In this document: positions 8,447 to 15,744 of the stretch, piece by piece
Numbering within the stretch: position 1 is the first letter of the stretch
Layout: every line of letters starts with the position of its first letter
From: Bradyrhizobium sp. 1
GTDB lineage: Bacteria; Pseudomonadota; Alphaproteobacteria; Rhizobiales; Xanthobacteraceae
Reading direction: 5' to 3'
DNA: 64,000 nucleotides
Assembly (NCBI RefSeq): GCF_023073315.1
Contig: NZ_JADPJH010000039.1
Span: 130,056-194,055 of the forward strand
Made by a program: the position numbers and the translations under genes
The notes under the pieces: model-generated
The model's input: the letters and a program-made list of their open reading frames with translations, nothing else
Databases searched by the model: none
What the model was told of the DNA's origin: nothing

Positions 8447-8715
8447 TGTTGCGGTTCGGTTTCATCGCGATCGTCTTGCTATTCGCCACCGCGGCTAATG
8501 CCGCCTCGTGCAACCGCGGCTATATCGAAGCAGCCATTGATCAGCGCGTCCCCGGTTGGGCTATCAAGTTCCGTACGCCCGAGCGCGTCAACAACATCTG
8601 CACGCTCTGCGGCTCCTTCGAGGGCGCGGAATTTCGAGCCTGCGTAATGGAGGAAGCGGAAGCGATGGCAAAGCGAGCACGCGACGCATCTCAAAGGTTC
8701 TTTGGCTCCAACTGA
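8446..8715 (+). CDS. Small secreted cysteine-containing protein
   Basis: An 89-residue product coupled to the preceding gene. It begins with a clear signal peptide (MLRFGFIAIVLLFATAANAA, residues 1-20). The mature part of about 70 residues has four cysteines, two close together in NNICTLCGS, which could form disulfides in the periplasm. Family unknown. The next gene's ribosome binding site overlaps its stop codon, so the three genes form one operon. Confidence 0.6.
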   Translation: MLRFGFIAIVLLFATAANAASCNRGYIEAAIDQRVPGWAIKFRTPERVNNICTLCGSFEGAEFRACVMEEAEAMAKRARDASQRFFGSN

Positions 8716-8722
8716 GGCTCTC

Positions 8723-9184
8723 ATGCCATCTCTGGACGAGGTCTACCAAAAGTTCGGCACCGTCGCAGAAGCGGTGGCGCTTTTAGAGACTCAACTCGGC
8801 AATATGCTCCTATTGAGCCGTGCGACCGATAGAGGTCTGATAAGCAGTCCTGATCCGGAGGCTGCTCGCGAGATTCTCGACAAGATCGATCGATCCACCC
8901 TCGGCCAGTTGTTGAAGGGGGTGGACCCATTGCCACCCGATCTGGAGAAACTGCTTTCCATCGCGCTTGGTGTGCGCAACCGGCTCTTCCACACCTTTTA
9001 CCGTCAGCACAATTTTCGGCGGAACTCCGACGAAGGCAGGACGATCATGTGGAACGATCTCGATTCAATCCACGACGCACTTCACCGAGCCTACAACGCC
9101 TTGGCGCAATTCAACGGGATAGATATGGACGCTCTGGCAAAATCTGGGGAGCCGCCGTTGCCAACAGATCATGTCTCGATCTGA
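8723..9184 (+). CDS. HEPN-like protein of unknown function
   Basis: A 153-residue protein, mostly helical by composition. The start at 8723 has GAGG five bases upstream, preferred over the in-frame ATG at 8702 that lies inside the previous gene. Around residues 85-92 it contains RNRLFHTF, matching the R-x4-6-H signature (Arg85, His90) of HEPN-superfamily domains, many of which are RNases of toxin-antitoxin or defence systems. A partner antitoxin is not obvious, and the two genes upstream in the operon are unrelated to known antitoxins. The motif is seen; RNase activity is inference, since some HEPN-fold proteins are not nucleases. Confidence 0.5.
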   Translation: MPSLDEVYQKFGTVAEAVALLETQLGNMLLLSRATDRGLISSPDPEAAREILDKIDRSTLGQLLKGVDPLPPDLEKLLSIALGVRNRLFHTFYRQHNFRRNSDEGRTIMWNDLDSIHDALHRAYNALAQFNGIDMDALAKSGEPPLPTDHVSI

Positions 9185-9467
9185 GCGATACCTACCTCGT
9201 TGGTCTATATCCGAGAGAGGCCCAAGGATCCTGTCGATCAGTCAATGAACTCTTGATTGATCTTTCCGGAAAACCGCTGCGTACTTTGCGCTAACGCGAC
9301 CCTTTGGCTCCGGATCATGCTTGGCACCCGCCTTCGGAACGCCAGAATGCGTCCCATTTTGGTGCAGATCGAGCCCCAACTCAGCCTTAATCAAACCCGC
9401 GTAATAAGTCTGGCCGCGGCGGCAGTGGGACAGACTTGCCGGCCGCGTCGAGCTGGAGGATGGACCC
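9185..9467. other. Intergenic region without a clear gene
   Basis: Nearly 290 bases between the HEPN-like gene and the TTG-started gene at 9468. On the minus strand a frame ending at 9242 has protein-like composition (tail RVSAKYAAVFRKDQSRVH) but no ATG/GTG start with a ribosome binding site, so I do not call it. No terminator or repeat is visible. Confidence 0.3.
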
Positions 9468-9962
9468 TTGTCAGAGATCGACCCGACCGACCATGCGCTG
9501 GCGACCATCGCCAGCATTTTGGAGCACCCCGAGCCCGCTCTCGTCGTTCGTGACAGCGAGGCTGAGACCGAGACGGCGGTCACTGATGAGCATGTCACCG
9601 AGGAGCATCTGGTCGCCGACGAGCATTCGGTGGTCGACGAGCACGAGCATCCCGTGGTCGATGAGCAGCCACTGGTGCCTGAGCATACCGATGCCGACGG
9701 TTACAGCAAGCTCGGCCCCGGCCCCATGGTGGCGATCCGCCTCAAATGGACGGTCCATCACGGCGACGACGGCCAGTACTATGTCCACGAGACCATCGGC
9801 GAGCAATCCGCGCCCGTGGTCAGCGGCCCCATGACGAGCGAGGCCGCCGTCCATTTCGCCGATACGCACGCGGACGAGGCACATCGTCGCTTCGAGCTGC
9901 TGCGCAGCGAGATTTCCGGCCGCAGCTCGCTCGCCGATTACGAGCGCAAGGGCGAAGCGTAA
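9468..9962 (+). CDS. Acidic His-rich repeat protein of unknown function
   Basis: A 164-residue protein that seems to start at a TTG (9468), with GGAGG nine bases upstream; the nearby ATG is out of frame. Residues about 25-75 are low-complexity and acidic, with repeated DEH/EEH units (VTDEH, TEEH, ADEH, VDEHEH, VPEH). The C-terminal half (from about residue 85, VAIRLKWTVHHGDDGQYYVHE) looks folded. The spaced His/Asp/Glu repeats could bind metal ions, but this is inference. No signal peptide. It converges on the DUF1993 gene, whose stop is directly adjacent. Confidence 0.55.
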   Translation: MSEIDPTDHALATIASILEHPEPALVVRDSEAETETAVTDEHVTEEHLVADEHSVVDEHEHPVVDEQPLVPEHTDADGYSKLGPGPMVAIRLKWTVHHGDDGQYYVHETIGEQSAPVVSGPMTSEAAVHFADTHADEAHRRFELLRSEISGRSSLADYERKGEA

Positions 9963-10472
9963 TTACTTGCGCCCGAGAAAGTCCTTCTTCACGAGCTCGA
10001 CGCCTGCGTGCCGCAACAAATCGTAGGCCGTCGTGACGTGAAAGAAGAACTGCGGGACGCTGTTGGTGAGCAGCAGCGTCCGCCCGGTAAAGGGCAGCTC
10101 GGTCCCATTCTTGAGCCTGAAGAAGACCTTCAGCTCCGCTGACGCATCGATCTCGGCGCGCGGCAGGCTTTCAATGAACTCGATCGACGTCGCAATCCGC
10201 GCTTGGAGCCCGGCCATGTCGTGCTCCAGCGCCGGCAGTGCCACCGGCTCGCACTGCGCCAGCAGGGCCGGCGCGACGGTGGCGTGGCGGCAGGCCTCGC
10301 CGATCTGCTGCGCCAGATCATACATGTTCGGCGCCATGCGCATGCCCAGCAGGACGTTCGGGTCGAACTTGCGGGTCTCGGCATAGGCGACGCCCTTGTC
10401 GAGCAGGACCGACATGTTGCGCAGGTAAGGCACGAAGAGGCCCACCGAGGCCTCGTACATCGAGATCGTCAC
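9963..10472 (-). CDS. DUF1993-family protein
   Basis: A 169-residue cytoplasmic protein starting at a GTG (10472), with an AAGGGA site eight bases upstream; the frame upstream of it is not protein-like. The sequence MYEASVGLFVPYLRNMSVLLDK and later FFHVTTAYDLLRHAGVELVKKDFLG are the hallmarks of DUF1993, a helical-bundle family related in fold to DinB-like proteins. No enzymatic role is established. It is divergently transcribed from the PheC-like gene across about 100 bases. Confidence 0.75.
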   Translation of the reverse strand: MTISMYEASVGLFVPYLRNMSVLLDKGVAYAETRKFDPNVLLGMRMAPNMYDLAQQIGEACRHATVAPALLAQCEPVALPALEHDMAGLQARIATSIEFIESLPRAEIDASAELKVFFRLKNGTELPFTGRTLLLTNSVPQFFFHVTTAYDLLRHAGVELVKKDFLGRK

Positions 10473-10574
10473 GTTACAATTCCCTTCAATTCCGCCTCGC
10501 CAGCGGCGGGCATCTGGTCTAAATCCAGGTCTCAAGTGCTGCACAATGACAGCTCGGGCTTGGGTGGAGAAGAG

Positions 10575-11369
10575 ATGATCGTTCGAATGACCGTTCGAAT
10601 CTTGGCGGCTTTGGCCGTGGTGTTGCTGGCAAGCCTTTCAGCCCACGCGCAGCAGGCGGCGTCCTCGCGCCTCGACGACATCATGAAGCGCGGCAGCTTG
10701 CGCGTCGGCATGACCGGCGACTACAAGCCCTTCACCTATCTGGACAAGGCTACGCAACAGTTCTCTGGCTTCGACGTCGACATGGCCGAAGCGCTCGGCA
10801 AGGCGCTCGGCGTCAAGGTCGAATACGTGCCGACGGCCTGGCCAAAGCTGATGAAGGACTTTGAGGCCGACCAATTCGACATCGCCATGGGCGGCGTCTC
10901 GGTCACGCTCGACCGGCAGAAGAAGGGCTACTTCACGATGCCGATCATGCGCGAGGGCAAGACGCCGATCGCGCGCTGCGCCGACGTCGGCAAATACCAG
11001 AGCATCGCCGACATCGACAAGAAGGGCACCCGTGTCATCGTCAATCCCGGCGGCACCAACGAACGTTTTGCGCGCGCCAACGTCAAGGATGCCGAGATCA
11101 CCGTGTTCTCCGACAACACCGTGATCTTCGACGAGATCGCCAAGGGCAACGCCGATCTGATGATGACGGACGCCTCCGAGACCCGCTACCAGCAGAAGCA
11201 GCATCAAGGGGTGCTCTGCGCAGTGCATCCCGAAAAGCCGTTCGACTTCTCCGAGAAGGCCTACTGGCTCCAGCGCGACATGGCGCTCAAGGCCTTCGTC
11301 GACCAATGGCTGCACATCTCGATGGAGGACGGCAGCTACAGGAAGATCTACGCCGCCTGGTTCGACTGA
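10575..11369 (+). CDS. PheC-like periplasmic cyclohexadienyl dehydratase / solute-binding-fold protein
   Basis: A 264-residue exported protein: signal peptide (residues 1-25, ending AHAQQ), then a two-lobed amino-acid-binding-protein fold. It matches what I recall of Pseudomonas PheC over distinctive segments: TGDYKPFTYL, AWPKLMKDFEADQFDIAMGG, NPGGTNERFARAN, DLMMTDASETR, and CAVHPEKPFDFSEKAY. PheC converts prephenate/arogenate to phenylpyruvate/phenylalanine in the periplasm, and the Glu in the TDASETR segment lines up with the position I recall as catalytic. Automated annotation would probably call it an ABC binding protein, but no permease or ATPase genes are nearby. GGAG precedes the ATG. 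The dehydratase assignment is inferred from motif similarity. Confidence 0.65.
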   Translation: MIVRMTVRILAALAVVLLASLSAHAQQAASSRLDDIMKRGSLRVGMTGDYKPFTYLDKATQQFSGFDVDMAEALGKALGVKVEYVPTAWPKLMKDFEADQFDIAMGGVSVTLDRQKKGYFTMPIMREGKTPIARCADVGKYQSIADIDKKGTRVIVNPGGTNERFARANVKDAEITVFSDNTVIFDEIAKGNADLMMTDASETRYQQKQHQGVLCAVHPEKPFDFSEKAYWLQRDMALKAFVDQWLHISMEDGSYRKIYAAWFD

Positions 11370-11370
11370 G

Positions 11371-11865
11371 ATGCGGAAGAAATTGGTGCTCGCGGCCGCG
11401 CTCGCAATTGCCGGCAGCGCGTTCGGACAGCCCATTTTCACGCCCGCGAGCGGGCCGGGTTGCAAGGACCAATCCAAGGCTGAATTTAGCCTGTGGACCT
11501 GCCCTGGACCGGCCGGCTACGTCGTGCGCTTCACCGACGAAGGCAACATCGTCTCGCTCACGATCGCGCCAAGGCGCTCGATCGAGAAGGTGCAGGGACC
11601 GACGGCGCAATGGCGCGGCGCCGGCAAGGCCTTCGGCGACAAGGTGCAATGGATCGTGCGCTCCGATGTCCCGAAGGCCGCCGTGATCCGAACCTGGCGC
11701 CGGCCGGATGACAATGAGCGCGAAATCCAGGAACTCTCGGTTTTCGCGATCAATGGCGAGAAGGCCTGCCTCTTTGGTGCGGTCGAGATCCACGCCGACA
11801 AGGCCAACGAGGCCGCCCTCGCCCGTGCCGAGCAGGCCGCGGACTCGGGCTGTCCGGAGAAGTAG
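11371..11865 (+). CDS. Exported hypothetical protein
   Basis: A 164-residue protein starting one base after the PheC-like stop, so probably cotranscribed. It has a signal peptide (MRKKLVLAAALAIAGSAFGQ, residues 1-20). The mature protein carries three cysteines in its first half and one near the end. No known domain recognised. Its link to the upstream gene suggests a periplasmic role, but nothing more specific can be read. Confidence 0.6.
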   Translation: MRKKLVLAAALAIAGSAFGQPIFTPASGPGCKDQSKAEFSLWTCPGPAGYVVRFTDEGNIVSLTIAPRRSIEKVQGPTAQWRGAGKAFGDKVQWIVRSDVPKAAVIRTWRRPDDNEREIQELSVFAINGEKACLFGAVEIHADKANEAALARAEQAADSGCPEK

Positions 11866-11979
11866 CCGGGTGGAGCTCCCCTCGCGGCGGCTGGTCGCAC
11901 CGGACCGCCCGGTCCAACTCTGGACCGAGTTCACAGTTATTGAACCCGAACCGGAGGGACGACGACTCATACGGACAAC

Positions 11980-11995
11980 AGTGATCTAGATCACT
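11980..11995. promoter_or_regulatory. CRP/FNR-type palindrome
   Basis: A perfect 16-base palindrome AGTGATCTAGATCACT sits 62 bases before the start of the DUF2147 gene. Its half-sites have the GTGA-N6-TCAC layout recognised by regulators of the CRP/FNR/FixK superfamily. The bound factor is unknown. FixK boxes usually read TTGA-N6-TCAA, so this is closer to the CRP form. Confidence 0.45.
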
Positions 11996-12056
11996 TTCTG
12001 CGATCGAACCGGGGCGTATGCGTCGGTGCGGGGACCACCTGTTCAGGAGATGCGAA

Positions 12057-12965
12057 ATGAGGAAGCTGTTGGCCACGGCCGCATTCCTTTTGGCGAGCAC
12101 CGCTGCGCAAGCGCAGTACAGCTTCGACTATGGCGGACGCACCATCCGGATCGATCCCGACCGCGGCACGGTGTCGATCCCCGGCGTCTACGACAACACC
12201 GGCCAGGGCAAAGCCAAGAAGGCCAAGAGCGACGCCAAGAACGATAGCAAGGGCACTCCGAAAGCGGACCCGCAGGCACCTCAACAGGCCAAGGCTGACC
12301 CGCAGCCGCCAGCCAATCCCGCGCCGGCACCTGTCGCCGTGCCTGCAGCAGCCGAGCCGGCCCCTGTCCAGGCTCCCGCGGCCGTAGCGCCTCCCGCCGC
12401 GCCAACACTTCCGGCCGCCACTGCAAACAATGCACCGGCTGAAGACGCGCTTGTGCCGCCGCCTCAACCGGCCCCAAGTGCCGCCCCGACAGTAGCCGCG
12501 GTACCGCCCGCACCGCCTCCGCCGCCGGCCCCGGCCGTGGCCGCCGCGCCCCCGGCGCCGCCGCTTCCACCAGCCCCGGCTCCGGCGCCTGCCCCCGTCC
12601 AGGCAGCCGCAGTTGCCCCGCCGGCTCCGGCAGCGGCCACCGCGCGCGATCCCAATTCCCCGCTCGGCGTCTGGCTCACCGAGGAAAAGGAAGGCAAGGT
12701 TCGCATCGAACAGTGCGGCAACAATCTCTGCGGCTATTCGGTCGACAGCAAATCGAACCAGAACGGCGAGCAGGTCCTGATCAACATGAAGCCCGGCAAG
12801 GATCAGAACAAGGACCAGAAATGGTCCGGCCGCATCCTCGATCCCAACACCGGCTCGACCTATGACTCCACAGTCACGCTGAAGGGCACCGACCGGCTGC
12901 GCGTGCAGGGCTGTGCCTTCGGCGGCATGTTCTGCGGCGGCCAGACCTGGACGCGGGTGAACTGA
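12057..12965 (+). CDS. DUF2147 protein with long Pro/Ala-rich linker
   Basis: A 302-residue exported protein. The ATG at 12057 has AGGAG eight bases upstream and begins a signal peptide (residues 1-20, MRKLLATAAFLLASTAAQAQ). Residues about 60-200 are low-complexity Pro/Ala/Val. The C-terminal 100 residues (from PLGVWLTEEKEGKVRIEQCG to CGGQTWTRVN) match DUF2147, a small secreted beta-barrel-like domain of unknown function. The linker probably projects the domain from its anchor or through peptidoglycan. A strong terminator follows 28 bases after the stop, and a CRP/FNR-type palindrome precedes the gene. Confidence 0.75.
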   Translation: MRKLLATAAFLLASTAAQAQYSFDYGGRTIRIDPDRGTVSIPGVYDNTGQGKAKKAKSDAKNDSKGTPKADPQAPQQAKADPQPPANPAPAPVAVPAAAEPAPVQAPAAVAPPAAPTLPAATANNAPAEDALVPPPQPAPSAAPTVAAVPPAPPPPPAPAVAAAPPAPPLPPAPAPAPAPVQAAAVAPPAPAAATARDPNSPLGVWLTEEKEGKVRIEQCGNNLCGYSVDSKSNQNGEQVLINMKPGKDQNKDQKWSGRILDPNTGSTYDSTVTLKGTDRLRVQGCAFGGMFCGGQTWTRVN

Positions 12966-12993
12966 GTTCAGGCTTCGACATTCCGACCGAGAC

Positions 12994-13026
12994 AAGGGGC
13001 CCGTGATCCGGGCCCCTTTGCTTTTG
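12994..13026 (+). terminator. Intrinsic terminator after the DUF2147 gene
   Basis: Arms 12994-13003 and 13009-13018 form a perfect 10-bp GC-rich stem with a five-base loop, followed by TTGCTTTT. It ends rightward transcription after the DUF2147 gene. Confidence 0.85.
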
Positions 13027-13146
13027 GTCGCTGCGTCATTGCACGGTGCGCCACCTCACACAGACCCGTGTGCGCGTGACAGTCCTCACATCGCGGGGTC
13101 CACGCCCATGTCACGATCCCCGCATGGTCAACCCAAGGGGCGTGTC

Positions 13147-13497
13147 ATGAACAGCTTTCGCAAAGGTCTCTTCGCCACCATCGTCGCCATCGCGTTGCCG
13201 GCAGCACAGGCGAACGCCAGCACCTTCGACGGCGCGTGGAATGTTCGCATCTCGTCGTCGAGCGAGACCTGCGGCAACGGCTCGACCGTCTCGATCGGCA
13301 TCAACAACGGTCAGATCGCGTCGAGCAATGCGATGGTGACAGCGTCCGGCCGCGTGGCCGATGCCGGCAGCATCAACGTCACTCTGAGCACCGGCATCAA
13401 GCGCGCGGTCGGCTTCGGCCGGCTCAGCGGCACTTCCGGCTCCGGCACTTGGCGCGGCACCATGTGCACGGGAACGTGGACCGCTGAGCGGATGTGA
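13147..13497 (+). CDS. Small secreted hypothetical protein
   Basis: A 116-residue protein; the ATG at 13147 is preceded by AAGGGG about seven bases away. A signal peptide spans about residues 1-24 (LFATIVAIALPAAQANAS). The mature part is Ser/Gly/Thr-rich with beta-strand periodicity (TFDGAWNVRISSSSETCG, GFGRLSGTSGSGTWRGTMC) and has two Cys that could pair. It resembles short secreted domains seen in many Bradyrhizobium proteins, but I cannot name a family. Confidence 0.6.
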   Translation: MNSFRKGLFATIVAIALPAAQANASTFDGAWNVRISSSSETCGNGSTVSIGINNGQIASSNAMVTASGRVADAGSINVTLSTGIKRAVGFGRLSGTSGSGTWRGTMCTGTWTAERM

Positions 13498-13502
13498 GGT
13501 TT

Positions 13503-13635
13503 CGTGTCCCGGACGCGGTGCAGTGTGTAACGCTGCGCCGCTGAGCGGGGACCCAGCAGTTTTCGTGTTCCCAACTCTCTGGATCCCAGACCGGCAACGC
13601 ATCGCCTTACGGCGATGCGTCTTGTCCGGGACACG
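13503..13635. repeat. Palindromic intergenic repeat, family B (copy 1)
   Basis: The ends are a perfect 12-base inverted repeat (13503-13514 CGTGTCCCGGAC; 13624-13635 its complement). Internal sub-palindromes include GCATCGCC-TTAC-GGCGATGC. A second copy with almost the same ends lies at 28155-28289. It contains no gene and sits between convergent genes. Confidence 0.7.
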
Positions 13636-13641
13636 AGAGGG

Positions 13642-14046
13642 TTAGCCCAACGCCGCGCCGTATTCCGCGTCCGTCACCGGCTCGAGCCAGGTCGAGAACA
13701 CGCCGTCGAGCGCTTCCTGCATGGCGATGTGGCACATGCCGTTGGTCGGCGACCCGCCGTGCCAGTGCAGCTCGCCCGGCGGAATCCAGACGGTGTCGCC
13801 GGGACGGATTTCCTGGACCGGCCCGCCCTTGGTCTGGACGCGGCCAACCCCCGAAATCACGTAGAGCGTCTGCCCGAGCGGATGGTGATGCCAGTTGGTG
13901 CGCGCGCCGGGCTCGAACGAGACGCGCGAGCAGTTCAGCCGTGCCGGCGCGGGCGCCATGATGACGGGGTCCTGCAAGACGGTGCCGGTGAAGTGTTCCT
14001 TGGGCGCGCGGCGGGTCGGCCGCGTGCCTGCGACGGTAATTTCCAT
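13642..14046 (-). CDS. Cupin-domain protein
   Basis: A 134-residue single-domain cupin. The ATG at 14046 has a GAGGA-like site just upstream. The metal-binding motif 1 is visible as RTNWHHHPLGQTLYVISG (about residues 49-66), with two or three His, and motif 2 as PGDTVWIPPGELHWHGGS (about 82-99). All the expected His ligands are present, so it can bind a divalent metal. Small cupins of this type act as isomerases, dioxygenases or ligand sensors. It lies downstream of the RraA-like gene on the same strand (23-base gap), so the two are probably cotranscribed. Substrate unknown. Confidence 0.75.
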   Translation of the reverse strand: MEITVAGTRPTRRAPKEHFTGTVLQDPVIMAPAPARLNCSRVSFEPGARTNWHHHPLGQTLYVISGVGRVQTKGGPVQEIRPGDTVWIPPGELHWHGGSPTNGMCHIAMQEALDGVFSTWLEPVTDAEYGAALG

Positions 14047-14069
14047 GGGTATCCTCGCTTGTTGTCTTG

Positions 14070-14768
14070 TTACTTCTTGCTGGCGGCGTAGCGCGCCTTG
14101 GTTTCGGCATTCATGGGATAAAGGCCCGGCAGCGCGGCGCCGTTGTTCACCTCGTTGACGATCCAGGCTTCCATCCGTTCCTGCTCGACGCCCTCGTTGA
14201 GGACGTGGTCGAGCATCGCCTGCGGGATCAGCACGCAGCCGTCCTGGTCGGCGACGACGATGTCGTTCGGGAATACGGCGACGCCGCCGCAGCCGATCGG
14301 CTCGCCCCAACCAACGAAGGTGAGGCCCGCCACGGAAGGCGGCGCGGCATAGCCGTCGCACCACACCGGCAGGTTGGTGCCGAGCGTGCCCTCGACGTCA
14401 CGCACCACGCCGTCGGTGACGAGCGCAGTGACGCCGCGCTTCATCATGCGAGCGCAGAGGATGTCGCCGAAAATGCCGGCATCGGTGATGCCCATGGCAT
14501 CGACCACGGCGATGCAGCCTTCCGGCATGGCCTCGATCGCGGTGCGGGTCGAGATCGGCGACGACCAGGATTCCGGCGTCGCCAGATCCTCGCGCGCCGG
14601 CACGAAGCGCAGGGTGAAGGCCGGTCCCACCAGCCGCGGCATGCCCGGACGCAGCGGACGCGCGCCGCGCATCCAGATGTTGCGCAGGCCCTTCTTCAGC
14701 AGGACCGTGGTGATGGTGGCGGTGGTGATGCCGGCGAGGGTCTTGCGGGCTTCGGGGGACAGCGACAT
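14070..14768 (-). CDS. RraA-like / HMG-aldolase family protein
   Basis: A 232-residue protein starting at the ATG at 14768; the ribosome binding site is weak. The conserved RraA/HMG-aldolase segments are visible: LAGITTATITTVLLKKG near the N-terminus, IAVVDAMGITDAGIFGDILCA (about residues 85-105), ALVTDGVVRDVEG (about 116-128), and VFPNDIVVADQDGCVLIP (about 172-189). The RD and D residues that hold metal and substrate in the aldolases are kept. Members act either as 4-hydroxy-4-methyl-2-oxoglutarate aldolases or as regulators of RNase E. With a cupin next door a catabolic aldolase role seems more likely, but that is inference. Confidence 0.72.
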   Translation of the reverse strand: MSLSPEARKTLAGITTATITTVLLKKGLRNIWMRGARPLRPGMPRLVGPAFTLRFVPAREDLATPESWSSPISTRTAIEAMPEGCIAVVDAMGITDAGIFGDILCARMMKRGVTALVTDGVVRDVEGTLGTNLPVWCDGYAAPPSVAGLTFVGWGEPIGCGGVAVFPNDIVVADQDGCVLIPQAMLDHVLNEGVEQERMEAWIVNEVNNGAALPGLYPMNAETKARYAASKK

Positions 14769-15012
14769 GGACGAGAACGAGCTCCGAGGTGCGGGAAAGA
14801 ACGTGCGCATCTTGCGAGCCGCAGCCTTTGCGTCAAGGGCCAATAGGCCGCCAATAACGCAGGTCCGCCGGGCTGTTATGCGACGCGATAACAAGGCTTT
14901 ATCGTTTGCCCCAGCATTAATTTATTGGACTTGCGGGCGCATTTACGCGAAGCAGGGACAAAGCGGCACTCAAGGTCGAGCCCGCATTCCTCAAGGCCCG
15001 TTTCGACAGCTC

Positions 15013-15744
15013 ATGGCCGCGACGCTTCCCCCGCCCCGCCTTCTGCCCAGTGGCGACAGCGCCGTCACGGTCGAGTTCAGCCGCACCATCGACGACGCCG
15101 CCAACGAGCGCGTGCTCGCGCTCGACAAGGCGCTCGCGGCAAGTCCCATCGACGGCATCACCGAAACTGTCCCGACCTATCGCTCGCTGCTGGTGCACTA
15201 CGATCCCGGCAAGATTGGCTTTGACGCGCTCGGCGAAAAGCTGCTTCCGACCGCAATCCAGCCGCTGCCCCCCGCCACGAAAGCACGGCGCTGGCGGATT
15301 CCCGTTGCCTATGGCGGCGAGCACGGCATCGATCTGGAGGACGTCGCCAAGGCGTTGAACACCACGCCCGACGACATCGTCGCCCGTCACGCCGGGGGCG
15401 ACTATCGGGTCGCCATGATCGGCTTCACCCCGGGCTGGTCCTATCTCAGCGGCCTCGACAAGTCCCTGCACATGTCGCGGCGGCAAAGCCCGCGCCTCTT
15501 CACGCCCGCAGGCACGATCTCGATCGGCGGCATCCAGGCCGGCATCCAGTGCCTGGCCGCCCCGAGCGGCTGGCACCTGCTCGGCCGCACACCGGTCAGA
15601 ACCTATCAGCTCCACCGGAATCCGACCTTCCTCACCGAACCCGGTGATCGCGTGACGTTTTTCGCCATCGACCACAAGACCTTCGAGGAACTCGACCGCG
15701 CCGCCGAGGCCGGCGAGATCGTGGCCGAACAGGTGACCGCATGA
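15013..15744 (+). CDS. pxpB: 5-oxoprolinase subunit PxpB
   Basis: A 243-residue protein of the allophanate hydrolase subunit 1 (KipI) family. Characteristic segments are LLPSGDSAVTVEF near the N-terminus, and the strongly conserved FTPGWSYLSGLD, then SPRLFTPAGTISIGG in the middle. With PxpC and PxpA it forms the prokaryotic ATP-dependent 5-oxoprolinase, which opens 5-oxoproline to glutamate. The stop overlaps the pxpC start (ATGA), and all three pxp genes are in order, which makes the assignment firm. The ATG at 15013 gives the usual length; a longer open frame upstream is not protein-like. Confidence 0.88.
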   Translation: MAATLPPPRLLPSGDSAVTVEFSRTIDDAANERVLALDKALAASPIDGITETVPTYRSLLVHYDPGKIGFDALGEKLLPTAIQPLPPATKARRWRIPVAYGGEHGIDLEDVAKALNTTPDDIVARHAGGDYRVAMIGFTPGWSYLSGLDKSLHMSRRQSPRLFTPAGTISIGGIQAGIQCLAAPSGWHLLGRTPVRTYQLHRNPTFLTEPGDRVTFFAIDHKTFEELDRAAEAGEIVAEQVTA

